A DNA stretch of 5,528 bases, from NCBI GenBank assembly GCA_002707905.1, contig PAOF01000036.1, positions 1 through 5,528 on the forward strand, given 5' to 3'. Below, in pieces: positions 1 through 5,528 of the stretch. The notes under the pieces were generated by a model. The model was not told the DNA's origin and searched no databases. It saw only the letters and a list, made by a program, of their open reading frames with translations. A program made the position numbers and the translations under genes. This DNA comes from Fidelibacterota bacterium. Its GTDB lineage: Bacteria; Fidelibacterota; Marinisomatia; Marinisomatales; S15-B10. The number at the start of each line of letters is the position of its first letter. Position 1 is the first letter of the stretch.

Positions 1-288
1 GAACCCAAGGTAGAAGATACAGAAGTCATTGAATCGGAAGTTACCGAAATTGATGCTGGAGATTCAGAAGATGTTGACCCTCAAGATTTTGAAAAGAAAA
101 AGGATAATTTTTCTTTATTTGTTGAGGAAGTACAAACGGTAGAAAAAGATTCAACTGAAGAAATAGATGTTTGGGAGGGTCTAGAAGAAGATTGGGAAGA
201 ATTTAATTTGAGAAATCAAGGAGATGACGAAGATCCTCTTTTAAAGAAACGAGAAAAAGGTCGAAGAGGAAGAAAGAAAAAATCATGA
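1..288 (+). CDS. C-terminal end of an unidentified protein with acidic tail and basic C-terminus (5' partial)
   Basis: The frame is open from base 1 to a TGA at 286-288, giving 95 residues, so the start lies outside the window. About a third of the residues (33 of 95) are Asp or Glu. The composition then flips: 10 of the last 15 residues are Lys or Arg (KKREKGRRGRKKKS). No enzymatic motif, membrane segment or signal is visible, and it reads as a disordered, highly charged tail. The TGA overlaps the ATG of the following DUF3467 gene (ATGA), so the two are very probably co-transcribed and translationally coupled. In Bacteroidota the gene before a DUF3467 gene is often rpoC, so this could be a lineage-specific RpoC extension; that is inference only, because none of the conserved RpoC core lies in the window. 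Another nucleic-acid-binding protein is equally possible. That the frame is coding is well supported by the start/stop overlap and by the absence of stops. Confidence 0.75.
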   Translation, partial: EPKVEDTEVIESEVTEIDAGDSEDVDPQDFEKKKDNFSLFVEEVQTVEKDSTEEIDVWEGLEEDWEEFNLRNQGDDEDPLLKKREKGRRGRKKKS

Positions 289-602
289 ATAAAAAAAAAG
301 AACAACAAATTAATATTGAATTAGATGAAAAAATAGGTGCTGGAGACTATGCAAACTTTACGGTTATAACTCATTCATCAGCTGAATTTATTATGGATTT
401 CACTAGGTTGCTTCCAGGAATGCCAAAAGCTAAGGTAAGATCAAGAATAATAATGACACCTTCACATCTGAAAAGTTTTTATATAGCTTTAAGTGATAAT
501 ATCAAAAAATATGAAGCTCAGCATGGTGAAATTGCTGTTCCAAAATCTGAAGCAATTAATCAATTTGATATTAAACCTCCAGAAGATTCACTTCCAAATT
601 AA
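285..602 (+). CDS. DUF3467 family protein
   Basis: This is a 105-residue soluble protein of the DUF3467 family, recognised from its conserved run: IELDEKIGAGDYANF (about residues 11-25), the following ITHSSAEFIMDF, then LLPGMPKAKVRSRI and the helix-like IALSDNIKKYEAQHGEI near residues 67-83. The family is small, widespread in FCB bacteria and has no established biochemical function. In Bacteroidota it is typically encoded directly after rpoC, which suggests a link to transcription, but that link is unproven. The last 20 or so residues (after HGEI) are polar and probably flexible. The ATG overlaps the TGA of the upstream gene, so this start fits translational coupling. A purine-rich stretch with AGGA at 267-270 lies upstream, but its spacing is long for a standard ribosome binding site. 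It has no signal peptide or membrane segment and is presumably cytoplasmic. It converges on the receptor gene, with 25 bases between the two stops. Confidence 0.9.
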   Translation: MNKKKEQQINIELDEKIGAGDYANFTVITHSSAEFIMDFTRLLPGMPKAKVRSRIIMTPSHLKSFYIALSDNIKKYEAQHGEIAVPKSEAINQFDIKPPEDSLPN

Positions 603-624
603 TTAAGCAAATAATTAATTTTTT
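596..624 (+). terminator. Candidate AT-only intrinsic terminator between convergent genes
   Basis: A perfect 10-bp inverted repeat (596-605 AAATTAATTA with 612-621 TAATTAATTT) surrounds the 6-base loop AGCAAA. It runs into six T residues at 619-624, reading on the plus strand. The hairpin starts inside the last codons of the DUF3467 gene and includes its stop codon. The stem contains only A-T pairs, so it would be weak. On the minus strand the same hairpin is followed by only three T residues and then GG, so any action on the receptor transcript would be weaker still. The position, between two convergent stop codons, supports a terminator role; the low stem stability and AT-rich context argue for caution. 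Confidence 0.42.
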
Positions 625-627
625 ACG

Positions 628-3600
628 TTATAGTTCAGCTTGAAGCCTAAACATTAAAACTCTTCCTATTGCAGGTCCTCCTTGAATTTCAATATGGGAA
701 TCATTAAAAATATTACTAACAGTTAATAATCCAGCAACTTTATCAACTATTTGATATCTTGCATGTAAATCAAAAATTGTATAAGGACCAATTGTTCCAA
801 AATAAACACCGGATTGCCAAGGAAATTTTTCTACATATCTAAGACTTAGAGATGTATTGAATTTACCATTATGGTTTGTATATTGAAGTTTTAAGTTGCC
901 TTTGTTTTTTGGGGCATTTATTGGATCTTTTACATTTGTAATCGGATTAATAAACGAACTCATACTCAAAAAGGAGTAATTGATATCCAAGTTCCAATTT
1001 TTGCTTAAAAATATTGATAAACTCATATCAATCCCACCCATATTTACATTACCATAATTAACGTATCCGACAACAACTGGTGGATTTATCCCAGATGAAG
1101 TATCAATCGCAGAAACACCATCAATATAAGATGTCCAAATATCATAAGAATAATCTAAATCTTCTTCATCAACGATATTATCTGGATCTTCATTTATTAA
1201 ACCATTTTGATTATAATCGGTTGTAATAACTTCTTTTGATAATACAATTGGAGTTATAAAAGTTATAGCACTTACAAATGAACTATAATTGCTTCTAAAA
1301 ACATCTAATGTTGCATAGATATTTGGTGTAATTCTTCCTTTATATCCAAGTTCAAGTGTGTGAACTTCTTCAGGATAAATCCCACCTTGATCTAAAACTT
1401 TATCTTTAAAAAAACCTCGGTTGTTAGGATCTGTGGTTGGAAAGAAAAAAACATGTGATGTTGAATCAAATTCATTCAATGTAAATGGATCGTAGGGATC
1501 TTTCCAAAAAATATTTCCATTTTCTCCTCTTGGGTAAATGTAACCATTATTTGCTCCCCGTGCATATACTTTATAGGTTGCTACACGAGTAACAAAAATA
1601 TCCAAAAATAGTGCTTGATTCGATGGAGTATTAAATGCTTTTGCCCAAGTTAATCTAAAATTTTGATTTTCTTTCGGTCTATAAACAAGACCTAACTTAG
1701 GAGAAACTTGTAAACCTTTTTTTTCTTTAAAATTAAACTTCCATTTTAAAGGATTATAATTATAATCGTAATTATTAAAATCTATGAAATTGGTTAATCT
1801 ATCATGAGCGTCAAATCTTGTCGCATGTATTAATTCAAATTTAGAATTTAATTTCCAATTAATTTGATAGTATGCACCAAATTCATTTACAATATATCTG
1901 TTATCCTCACTTTTTTCATCAATTCCTTCATCTATTAAACCATCACCATCATTATCAATTCCATCAGCTATTGCACCTTTTACATTATCAATAGGTTCAA
2001 ATTCACCATCTTGTAATCCATTGTGTGTTTTCCAAATATTAAACATTTCACCTTTATCATAATTAAAATTATCATTATAATCGGTCCAAGATATTGGAGA
2101 ACCAGCTTCTCCATTTCCGTTATCGTCTCGTTTATTGGATAAATTATTATCAGCCAGAATGGTTCCTTTAGTATTTGGCATAGTTAAAAAATAATCAGCC
2201 CCCCAAACAAAACGTAGATTTTCATTCATTAAATTGATAGAATGTTGAAATTGAGAACTAAACTTCTTTGATCTATCAAAGATAGTACTTCCGGTAGCTA
2301 AGTTTCTTGTAGGTGATAAAGCTAATGGATAATTAGGATTATATTCTCCAGAATTACTAGTATTTAAATAACTTTGCCAAAAAAAGTTTTTATAGCTTAA
2401 TCTAGATTGATAATAATTATAAACCCAACCATCAGCAAGAAATCTTGCAATACCTGTGATATTTATATTTTTAGCATATGCATAACCATGTGAAAAATTG
2501 ACATTTAAATCAGGATTTGGATCATAATCCAATCGAATATCATATCTATAATTTTCAACATTAAAATCAGGAAAATCATCTAGACCATCACCATTTGAAT
2601 CTTTAATCCATTGACTTAATTCACCTTTGTTTAATACAAAATCCTCATCATCACCAAAAACTCCGTTTTGATTTGTATCAAATAAAAGATTTCCCTCATC
2701 ATCATATTTATAAGCACCAAATCCTGTTCCTTGTCCATTTGATCCTTTTGAATAATTATCAAAACGATTTAACCATGAATTTGCATTAACTTCATCAAGT
2801 TCATCTATTTTACCATCGCCATCATTATCAATTCCATCATAAAACAATTCATCTCTTCCATCTATTCCCGTATCAATTTTTTCGTCAATTGCACCATTAC
2901 CATTATTATCAACACCATCTTTGTATTGTTTACCAATATTTGAAGATGTCACTCCCCAAATAATTTCCCCTGAACAATTATCAGCATAAGCATTAATTAC
3001 ACCTTCATCTATACAAAGACGATTAAATGGATCATTTTGAGCAATATCTACCATTGATTCATCAATTAATGGAGAGTTGGTTTCTCCAAATTTGAAGTTA
3101 AGATTTACCATTCCATCAGCATAAGCATATCCAATCATATCCATTGATTCATCAATGAATCCATTTCCGTTATCATCAATGCCATTATTCAAAATTTCAC
3201 CCTTAGTTAATTCAATTAACATGTCTTCATTAAATTTTGGATTTAATAATTCATGATCATTTTTACCTTGATTATCTATACCATCCTTAATTAAATGTGG
3301 TCTTCCTAAAAAAGCTGGGTCATGCCCTTCAAACTCATCTCCATTATAATGTCTCCAATCATATGCATTTAACGCTACTCCTGAAACTTTATATCCAAAA
3401 TTTTTCCAAGTATTTGCGTGTCGAAATGTTATTTTTTGTAATGGTTTACTATTTTTTTGAGATAAGTAACCTGTTTGTACATTAAAAACAGTTCCCTTTG
3501 AATCTCTTGGTGCCCTTGTTACAATATTTAAAACTCCACTATGTGCATTGGGACCATATAAAGCAGAAGATGGACCTAATACAACTTCTATTTGTTCAAC

Positions 3601-4224
3601 ATCCTCAAACGATACCGGTATTACATTATAAGCTGTTAACCTGAGAGAAGGAACATTAGCCATTCTACCATCAGTTAATGTTAATAATCTTGAACTAAAT
3701 GAACTATTAAAACCTCTTGCACTTAAATTATAACTATCAACTCCTGATTGTGTGAAGTCTACACCTTTAACATTTTTTAAATAATCACCTAAGTTTGTAT
3801 TACTTTCACGCCTAATGGATTGTTTAGTAATTATACTAATTGCAGCAGGAGCATCTTCAATTCTTTCTTTTCTTCTTGAAGCAGTGACAACGTATGTATC
3901 AAATTCAATAGCTGATGGTGCAAGGTTAAAGTCAAGGTTATATTTTTGATTTGAACCTACAACTAAAGTTTTTTCCTGAGTTTCGAAACCGATATAATCT
4001 ACTTTTATAATAAATTCACCATTTGGAATATTAATTATGGTATACTTACCATTTTCATCAGTAGAAGCTCCATTTGAGAAACCTTTATTATCTTTGATTA
4101 ATACGTTTGCTGCAACAAGTGGTTTTTTATTAGATGAATCTAAAATAATTCCTTCAATAGAATTATTTTGTCCAAAAAGATTACTAAATAAGATTAACGA
4201 TATTATATATTTAATTCTTTTCAT
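628..4224 (-). CDS. TonB-dependent outer-membrane receptor with CarboxypepD_reg-like domain and calcium-loop-like inserts
   Basis: The gene encodes a 1198-residue outer-membrane receptor that would import a ligand using energy from TonB-ExbBD. A signal peptide (KR, hydrophobic core, ...LFGQ) covers about residues 1-19. A CarboxypepD_reg-like beta domain follows at about 22-104 (IEGIILDSSNKKPLVAANV, then GKYTIINIPNGEFIIKV). A TonB-box-like YVVTASR lies at 111-117. The plug covers about 118-238 (LSARGFN, LTDGRMAN, VEQIEVVLGPSSALYG, GVLNIVTR). The barrel starts near 245, is interrupted by an Asp/Asn/Gly-rich insert at about 299-556, and resumes to the end, with the typical GGIYPEEVHTLELGYKG at 947-963 and a TVSNIFND strand near 1168-1175. 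The only two cysteines, 404 and 417, lie in the insert. The final residue is Leu rather than the usual aromatic. It lacks the SusC-type plug signature, and the ligand (iron chelate, cobalamin, glycan, peptide) cannot be assigned. The start follows from the signal peptide; no Shine-Dalgarno site is seen. Confidence 0.95.
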   Translation of the reverse strand: MKRIKYIISLILFSNLFGQNNSIEGIILDSSNKKPLVAANVLIKDNKGFSNGASTDENGKYTIINIPNGEFIIKVDYIGFETQEKTLVVGSNQKYNLDFNLAPSAIEFDTYVVTASRRKERIEDAPAAISIITKQSIRRESNTNLGDYLKNVKGVDFTQSGVDSYNLSARGFNSSFSSRLLTLTDGRMANVPSLRLTAYNVIPVSFEDVEQIEVVLGPSSALYGPNAHSGVLNIVTRAPRDSKGTVFNVQTGYLSQKNSKPLQKITFRHANTWKNFGYKVSGVALNAYDWRHYNGDEFEGHDPAFLGRPHLIKDGIDNQGKNDHELLNPKFNEDMLIELTKGEILNNGIDDNGNGFIDESMDMIGYAYADGMVNLNFKFGETNSPLIDESMVDIAQNDPFNRLCIDEGVINAYADNCSGEIIWGVTSSNIGKQYKDGVDNNGNGAIDEKIDTGIDGRDELFYDGIDNDGDGKIDELDEVNANSWLNRFDNYSKGSNGQGTGFGAYKYDDEGNLLFDTNQNGVFGDDEDFVLNKGELSQWIKDSNGDGLDDFPDFNVENYRYDIRLDYDPNPDLNVNFSHGYAYAKNINITGIARFLADGWVYNYYQSRLSYKNFFWQSYLNTSNSGEYNPNYPLALSPTRNLATGSTIFDRSKKFSSQFQHSINLMNENLRFVWGADYFLTMPNTKGTILADNNLSNKRDDNGNGEAGSPISWTDYNDNFNYDKGEMFNIWKTHNGLQDGEFEPIDNVKGAIADGIDNDGDGLIDEGIDEKSEDNRYIVNEFGAYYQINWKLNSKFELIHATRFDAHDRLTNFIDFNNYDYNYNPLKWKFNFKEKKGLQVSPKLGLVYRPKENQNFRLTWAKAFNTPSNQALFLDIFVTRVATYKVYARGANNGYIYPRGENGNIFWKDPYDPFTLNEFDSTSHVFFFPTTDPNNRGFFKDKVLDQGGIYPEEVHTLELGYKGRITPNIYATLDVFRSNYSSFVSAITFITPIVLSKEVITTDYNQNGLINEDPDNIVDEEDLDYSYDIWTSYIDGVSAIDTSSGINPPVVVGYVNYGNVNMGGIDMSLSIFLSKNWNLDINYSFLSMSSFINPITNVKDPINAPKNKGNLKLQYTNHNGKFNTSLSLRYVEKFPWQSGVYFGTIGPYTIFDLHARYQIVDKVAGLLTVSNIFNDSHIEIQGGPAIGRVLMFRLQAEL
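1927..1965 (-). repeat. Calcium-loop-like motif copy (DGIDNDGDGLIDE) in the receptor barrel
   Basis: These 39 bases encode receptor residues 754-766, an Asp-x-Asp-x-Asp-Gly type loop. The DNA matches the copy at 2800-2838 at 36 of 39 positions by hand alignment, although the two lie about 870 bases apart in the gene. This suggests either recent copying of the motif within the gene or strong constraint plus shared codon choice. It probably sits in an extracellular loop, since barrel-like sequence resumes soon afterwards (about residue 777 onward). Confidence 0.7.
2572..3330 (-). other. Insert of about 250 residues with repeated calcium-binding-like loops in the receptor
   Basis: This segment encodes receptor residues 299-551, placed after the first predicted barrel strands (about 245-292) and before the barrel resumes near 557. 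It holds a series of loops resembling thrombospondin type 3, dockerin or EF-hand calcium loops: DGIDNQGKND (314-323), NGIDDNGNGFIDE (347-359), DGVDNNGNGAIDE (436-448), DGIDNDGDGKIDE (463-475), DTNQNGVFGDDED (516-528) and DSNGDGLDD (542-550). The alternating D/N-x-D/N-G pattern ending in an acidic residue is the usual geometry for Ca2+ coordination in those families. Here calcium binding is inferred from pattern only. The 2800-2838 and 2881-2919 copies match at about 30 of 39 bases, and 3148-3186 has the same layout. A cysteine pair (404, 417) lies inside the insert and could form a disulfide. The location predicts an extracellular, calcium-stabilised module. Confidence 0.65.
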
Positions 4225-4229
4225 ATTTT

Positions 4230-4269
4230 AAAAAAAAAGTTCAGCCCCATATATTATGAAGCTGAACTT
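4230..4269 (-). terminator. Intrinsic terminator of the T9SS cargo gene, abutting the receptor start
   Basis: Reading on the minus strand, a perfect 9-bp stem AAGTTCAGC / GCTGAACTT (plus-strand arms 4237-4245 and 4261-4269) encloses a 15-base loop. The end of its second arm merges into a run of nine T residues (4230-4238). The hairpin lies 36 bases beyond the stop of the cargo gene, which is the expected place for its terminator. Only five bases separate the T run from the ATG of the receptor. On the plus strand no T run follows the stem, so the signal is directional. An alternative role is a leaky terminator or attenuator through which the receptor is partly expressed. Confidence 0.68.
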
Positions 4270-4281
4270 ATTAATAAACAA
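4253..4281 (-). promoter_or_regulatory. Candidate promoter of the receptor gene, overlapping the terminator hairpin
   Basis: On the minus strand, CATAAT (4253-4258, five of six matches to TATAAT) lies 17 bases downstream of TTGTTT (4276-4281, three of six matches to TTGACA). The predicted start, about seven bases further on, falls near 4246-4248 in the terminator loop and gives a leader of roughly 22-24 bases. Such a transcript would lack the first stem arm and could not form the terminator. The -35 match is poor, the region is very AT-rich, and the promoter consensus of this lineage is not known, so chance is a real alternative. No Bacteroidota-type TAnnTTTG element was seen here. Confidence 0.35.
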
Positions 4282-4305
4282 TTAAATTAAACTCCTAAGA
4301 GGAAT

Positions 4306-5528
4306 TTACTTAACTAACATCATTTTTTTAGTGGCATTAAACTCACCAGCAGTTACTCTGTAAAAGTAAACTCCACTACCTAATTGAATATTGTTATCAT
4401 CAAATCCATCAAAGAAAATATGATGACGACCAGCTTGTAAATTACCATTATGTAATGTTCTAACTTTTTGTCCCATCATATTATAAATAGCAACTTCAGT
4501 ATATACTTCATTGGGAATATTAAAGCTTATACTGGTTGAAGGGTTGAATGGATTTGGATAGTTATCCAATAATTCAAACTCATTAGGTAAGTTACTTGTA
4601 TCATTTACTCTTAGTGGAGCTATAGGACCAGAAGGAGGAACCCAATCCACTATATTTGTAAACTCAACATTTACTTCTTGATATTCTTTTGTAGGTATGC
4701 AAATACCACCAGCCCCTGATGCAGCATCAACTTTAAATAATAGTCTTCCATTAGTACCATTGAAATCATGGTCACCATCATTTACGTTTACACCGTTCAT
4801 TGCTAGCATTCCTAAGAGTTGTGATGGGGCACTTGGAGCTACTCTATTTGTTGCAATACCTGCTGCAGCACCATGAGAAGTGCCTCCAGCAACTAAACCT
4901 AAGTAAATCGCAGTTACTTGGTCGTTCAAAATAGAACTTAATGTGTCTGCTATTGAAGCTGTAAGAGTTGAATCAACCCCTAAAGCACCGGCTCCTGCAG
5001 TCAAACCAGATAGAAAAGCACCTTTTGCATCTGCTGGATCTTCTGCTATTTTAGCACCGAATGCAGTGTTAAATCCACCAGCAGCTTGTAAGTAATTAAA
5101 AGTAAAATAATATCCTGTTGCAGCAAATGGTTCATCGCCACTAAAGATTTTACCATCACTTCCACGTCCATCAAAAATATAACCTACACTATTCCATGTT
5201 CCACCTACTTGAACCTGAGTTAATCTTTGTTGAGGTGGGGTAAAAGATAATTTATCATGATCAATACCTGGACCATTTATCATTGGATAAGAACCAACAT
5301 CTAGAGAAACCCCATTTATTCCACTAGCAATTGTTGCAAAATTTGGAATTGTAACTAAATCAGCAGTTACTGATACACCAGTTTGATTATCGATTTTTAA
5401 GTAATCAGAACTTGATTCAGGAGACTCTTCATCAATACCAATTTGAGCTCCTCCAGTTTCATATGCACCACTGTATGAGTGCCAACGAACATCTACTCTT
5501 TTAAACCTTGCACCATTAGAATCTTCAA
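4306..5528 (-). CDS. Secreted T9SS sorting-domain protein of unknown function (5' partial)
   Basis: The frame is open from the window edge to the TAA at 4306-4308, giving 406 visible residues. The first methionine (5281-5283) is internal: 81 coherent codons precede it, including RVDVRWHSYSGAYETGGAQ and SVTADLVTIPNFATIASG. The last 92 or so residues form a T9SS type A sorting domain: FELLDNYPNPFNPSTSISF, then the beta strands VAIYNMMGQKVRTL and LQAGRHHIFFDG, SGVYFYRVTAG, and a Lys-ending KKMMLVK. In the T9SS this domain directs a protein, after Sec export, across the outer membrane, where it is normally cleaved and the product is released or anchored. The preceding body has an Ala/Gly-rich, moderately hydrophobic stretch (4804-5094, e.g. 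GLTAGAGALGVDSTL, GLVAGGTSHGAAAG) and an Asp/Asn/Gly patch (NVNDGDHDFNGTNG). No catalytic motif is recognisable, so the function stays unknown. It lies upstream of the TonB receptor on the same strand, separated by a terminator. Confidence 0.9.
   Translation of the reverse strand, partial: EDSNGARFKRVDVRWHSYSGAYETGGAQIGIDEESPESSSDYLKIDNQTGVSVTADLVTIPNFATIASGINGVSLDVGSYPMINGPGIDHDKLSFTPPQQRLTQVQVGGTWNSVGYIFDGRGSDGKIFSGDEPFAATGYYFTFNYLQAAGGFNTAFGAKIAEDPADAKGAFLSGLTAGAGALGVDSTLTASIADTLSSILNDQVTAIYLGLVAGGTSHGAAAGIATNRVAPSAPSQLLGMLAMNGVNVNDGDHDFNGTNGRLLFKVDAASGAGGICIPTKEYQEVNVEFTNIVDWVPPSGPIAPLRVNDTSNLPNEFELLDNYPNPFNPSTSISFNIPNEVYTEVAIYNMMGQKVRTLHNGNLQAGRHHIFFDGFDDNNIQLGSGVYFYRVTAGEFNATKKMMLVK

Noticed and set aside
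632..641. Ten-base word AGTTCAGCTT shared with the terminator arm near 4259-4268 in inverted orientation
   Set aside because: It is part of the coding end of the receptor, is too short to be meaningful, and has no flanking similarity to suggest a transposon or recombination site.
1927..3186. Spaced direct repeats as a CRISPR array
   Set aside because: The repeats are in frame, encode Asp/Gly loops, vary in sequence and are irregularly spaced within a coding gene.
3297..3485. Plus-strand open frame of 62 codons
   Set aside because: It lies wholly inside the receptor gene on the opposite strand, has low-complexity content with no family resemblance, and has no ribosome site or neighbour. It is a shadow frame.
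4037..4231. Plus-strand open frame of 64 codons
   Set aside because: It is antisense to the signal peptide and CarboxypepD_reg region of the receptor; its hydrophobic end is the complement of the signal-peptide codons. It is not a gene.
4291..4305. Small hairpin TCCT-CTT-AGGA with an AGGAG just after the cargo stop, as a terminator or ribosome binding site
   Set aside because: The stem is only four pairs with no T run, and the AGGAG is about 67 bases from the receptor ATG, too far to act as its ribosome binding site.
5281..5283. ATG as the start of the T9SS protein
   Set aside because: The frame continues upstream without a stop to the window edge with plausible protein sequence, and no signal peptide follows this ATG.

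Overview
This AT-rich window looks like chromosome of a marine-type member of the Fibrobacterota-Chlorobiota-Bacteroidota (FCB) superphylum, most plausibly a Marinimicrobia (SAR406)-like lineage. Three things point there. One protein ends in a type IX secretion (T9SS) sorting domain with the wording NYPNPFNPST, which is common in FCB lineages outside Bacteroidota proper. A large TonB-dependent receptor has a CarboxypepD_reg-like N-terminal domain, and its signal peptide ends in ...LFGQ. The leader regions lack clear Shine-Dalgarno sites. The assignment is by pattern recognition and no search was run.

Left part, plus strand (1-602): the 3' end of an unidentified gene encodes a strongly acidic tail that switches to a very basic last 15 residues. 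It overlaps, at an ATGA junction, a small DUF3467 protein. In Bacteroidota, DUF3467 genes commonly sit just after rpoC, so the partial gene may be the end of rpoC or another information-processing gene, but no RpoC core is visible. An AT-only hairpin with a T run covers the stop codon of the DUF3467 gene and separates it from the convergent gene that follows.

Middle, minus strand (628-4224): one 1198-residue outer-membrane TonB-dependent receptor. It has a normal plug and barrel, plus an insert of about 260 residues after the first barrel strands that is full of Asp/Asn/Gly loops resembling calcium-binding loops. More such loops occur further along the barrel. Its substrate cannot be read from the sequence.

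Right part, minus strand (4306 to the window edge): the C-terminal 406 residues of a secreted T9SS cargo protein of unknown function. The reading frame stays open to the window edge, so the methionine at 5281-5283 is internal and the true start lies outside.

The 81 bases between the cargo gene and the receptor hold a good intrinsic terminator for the cargo gene. A promoter-like -35/-10 pair is threaded through the same hairpin, with its predicted start in the loop. If real, the cargo transcript ends there, while the receptor transcript starts too late to form the hairpin. The cargo and the receptor are both surface/export functions and may be related in use, but this is inference from adjacency. 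No RNA gene, CRISPR array, insertion sequence or obviously new multi-gene system is visible.
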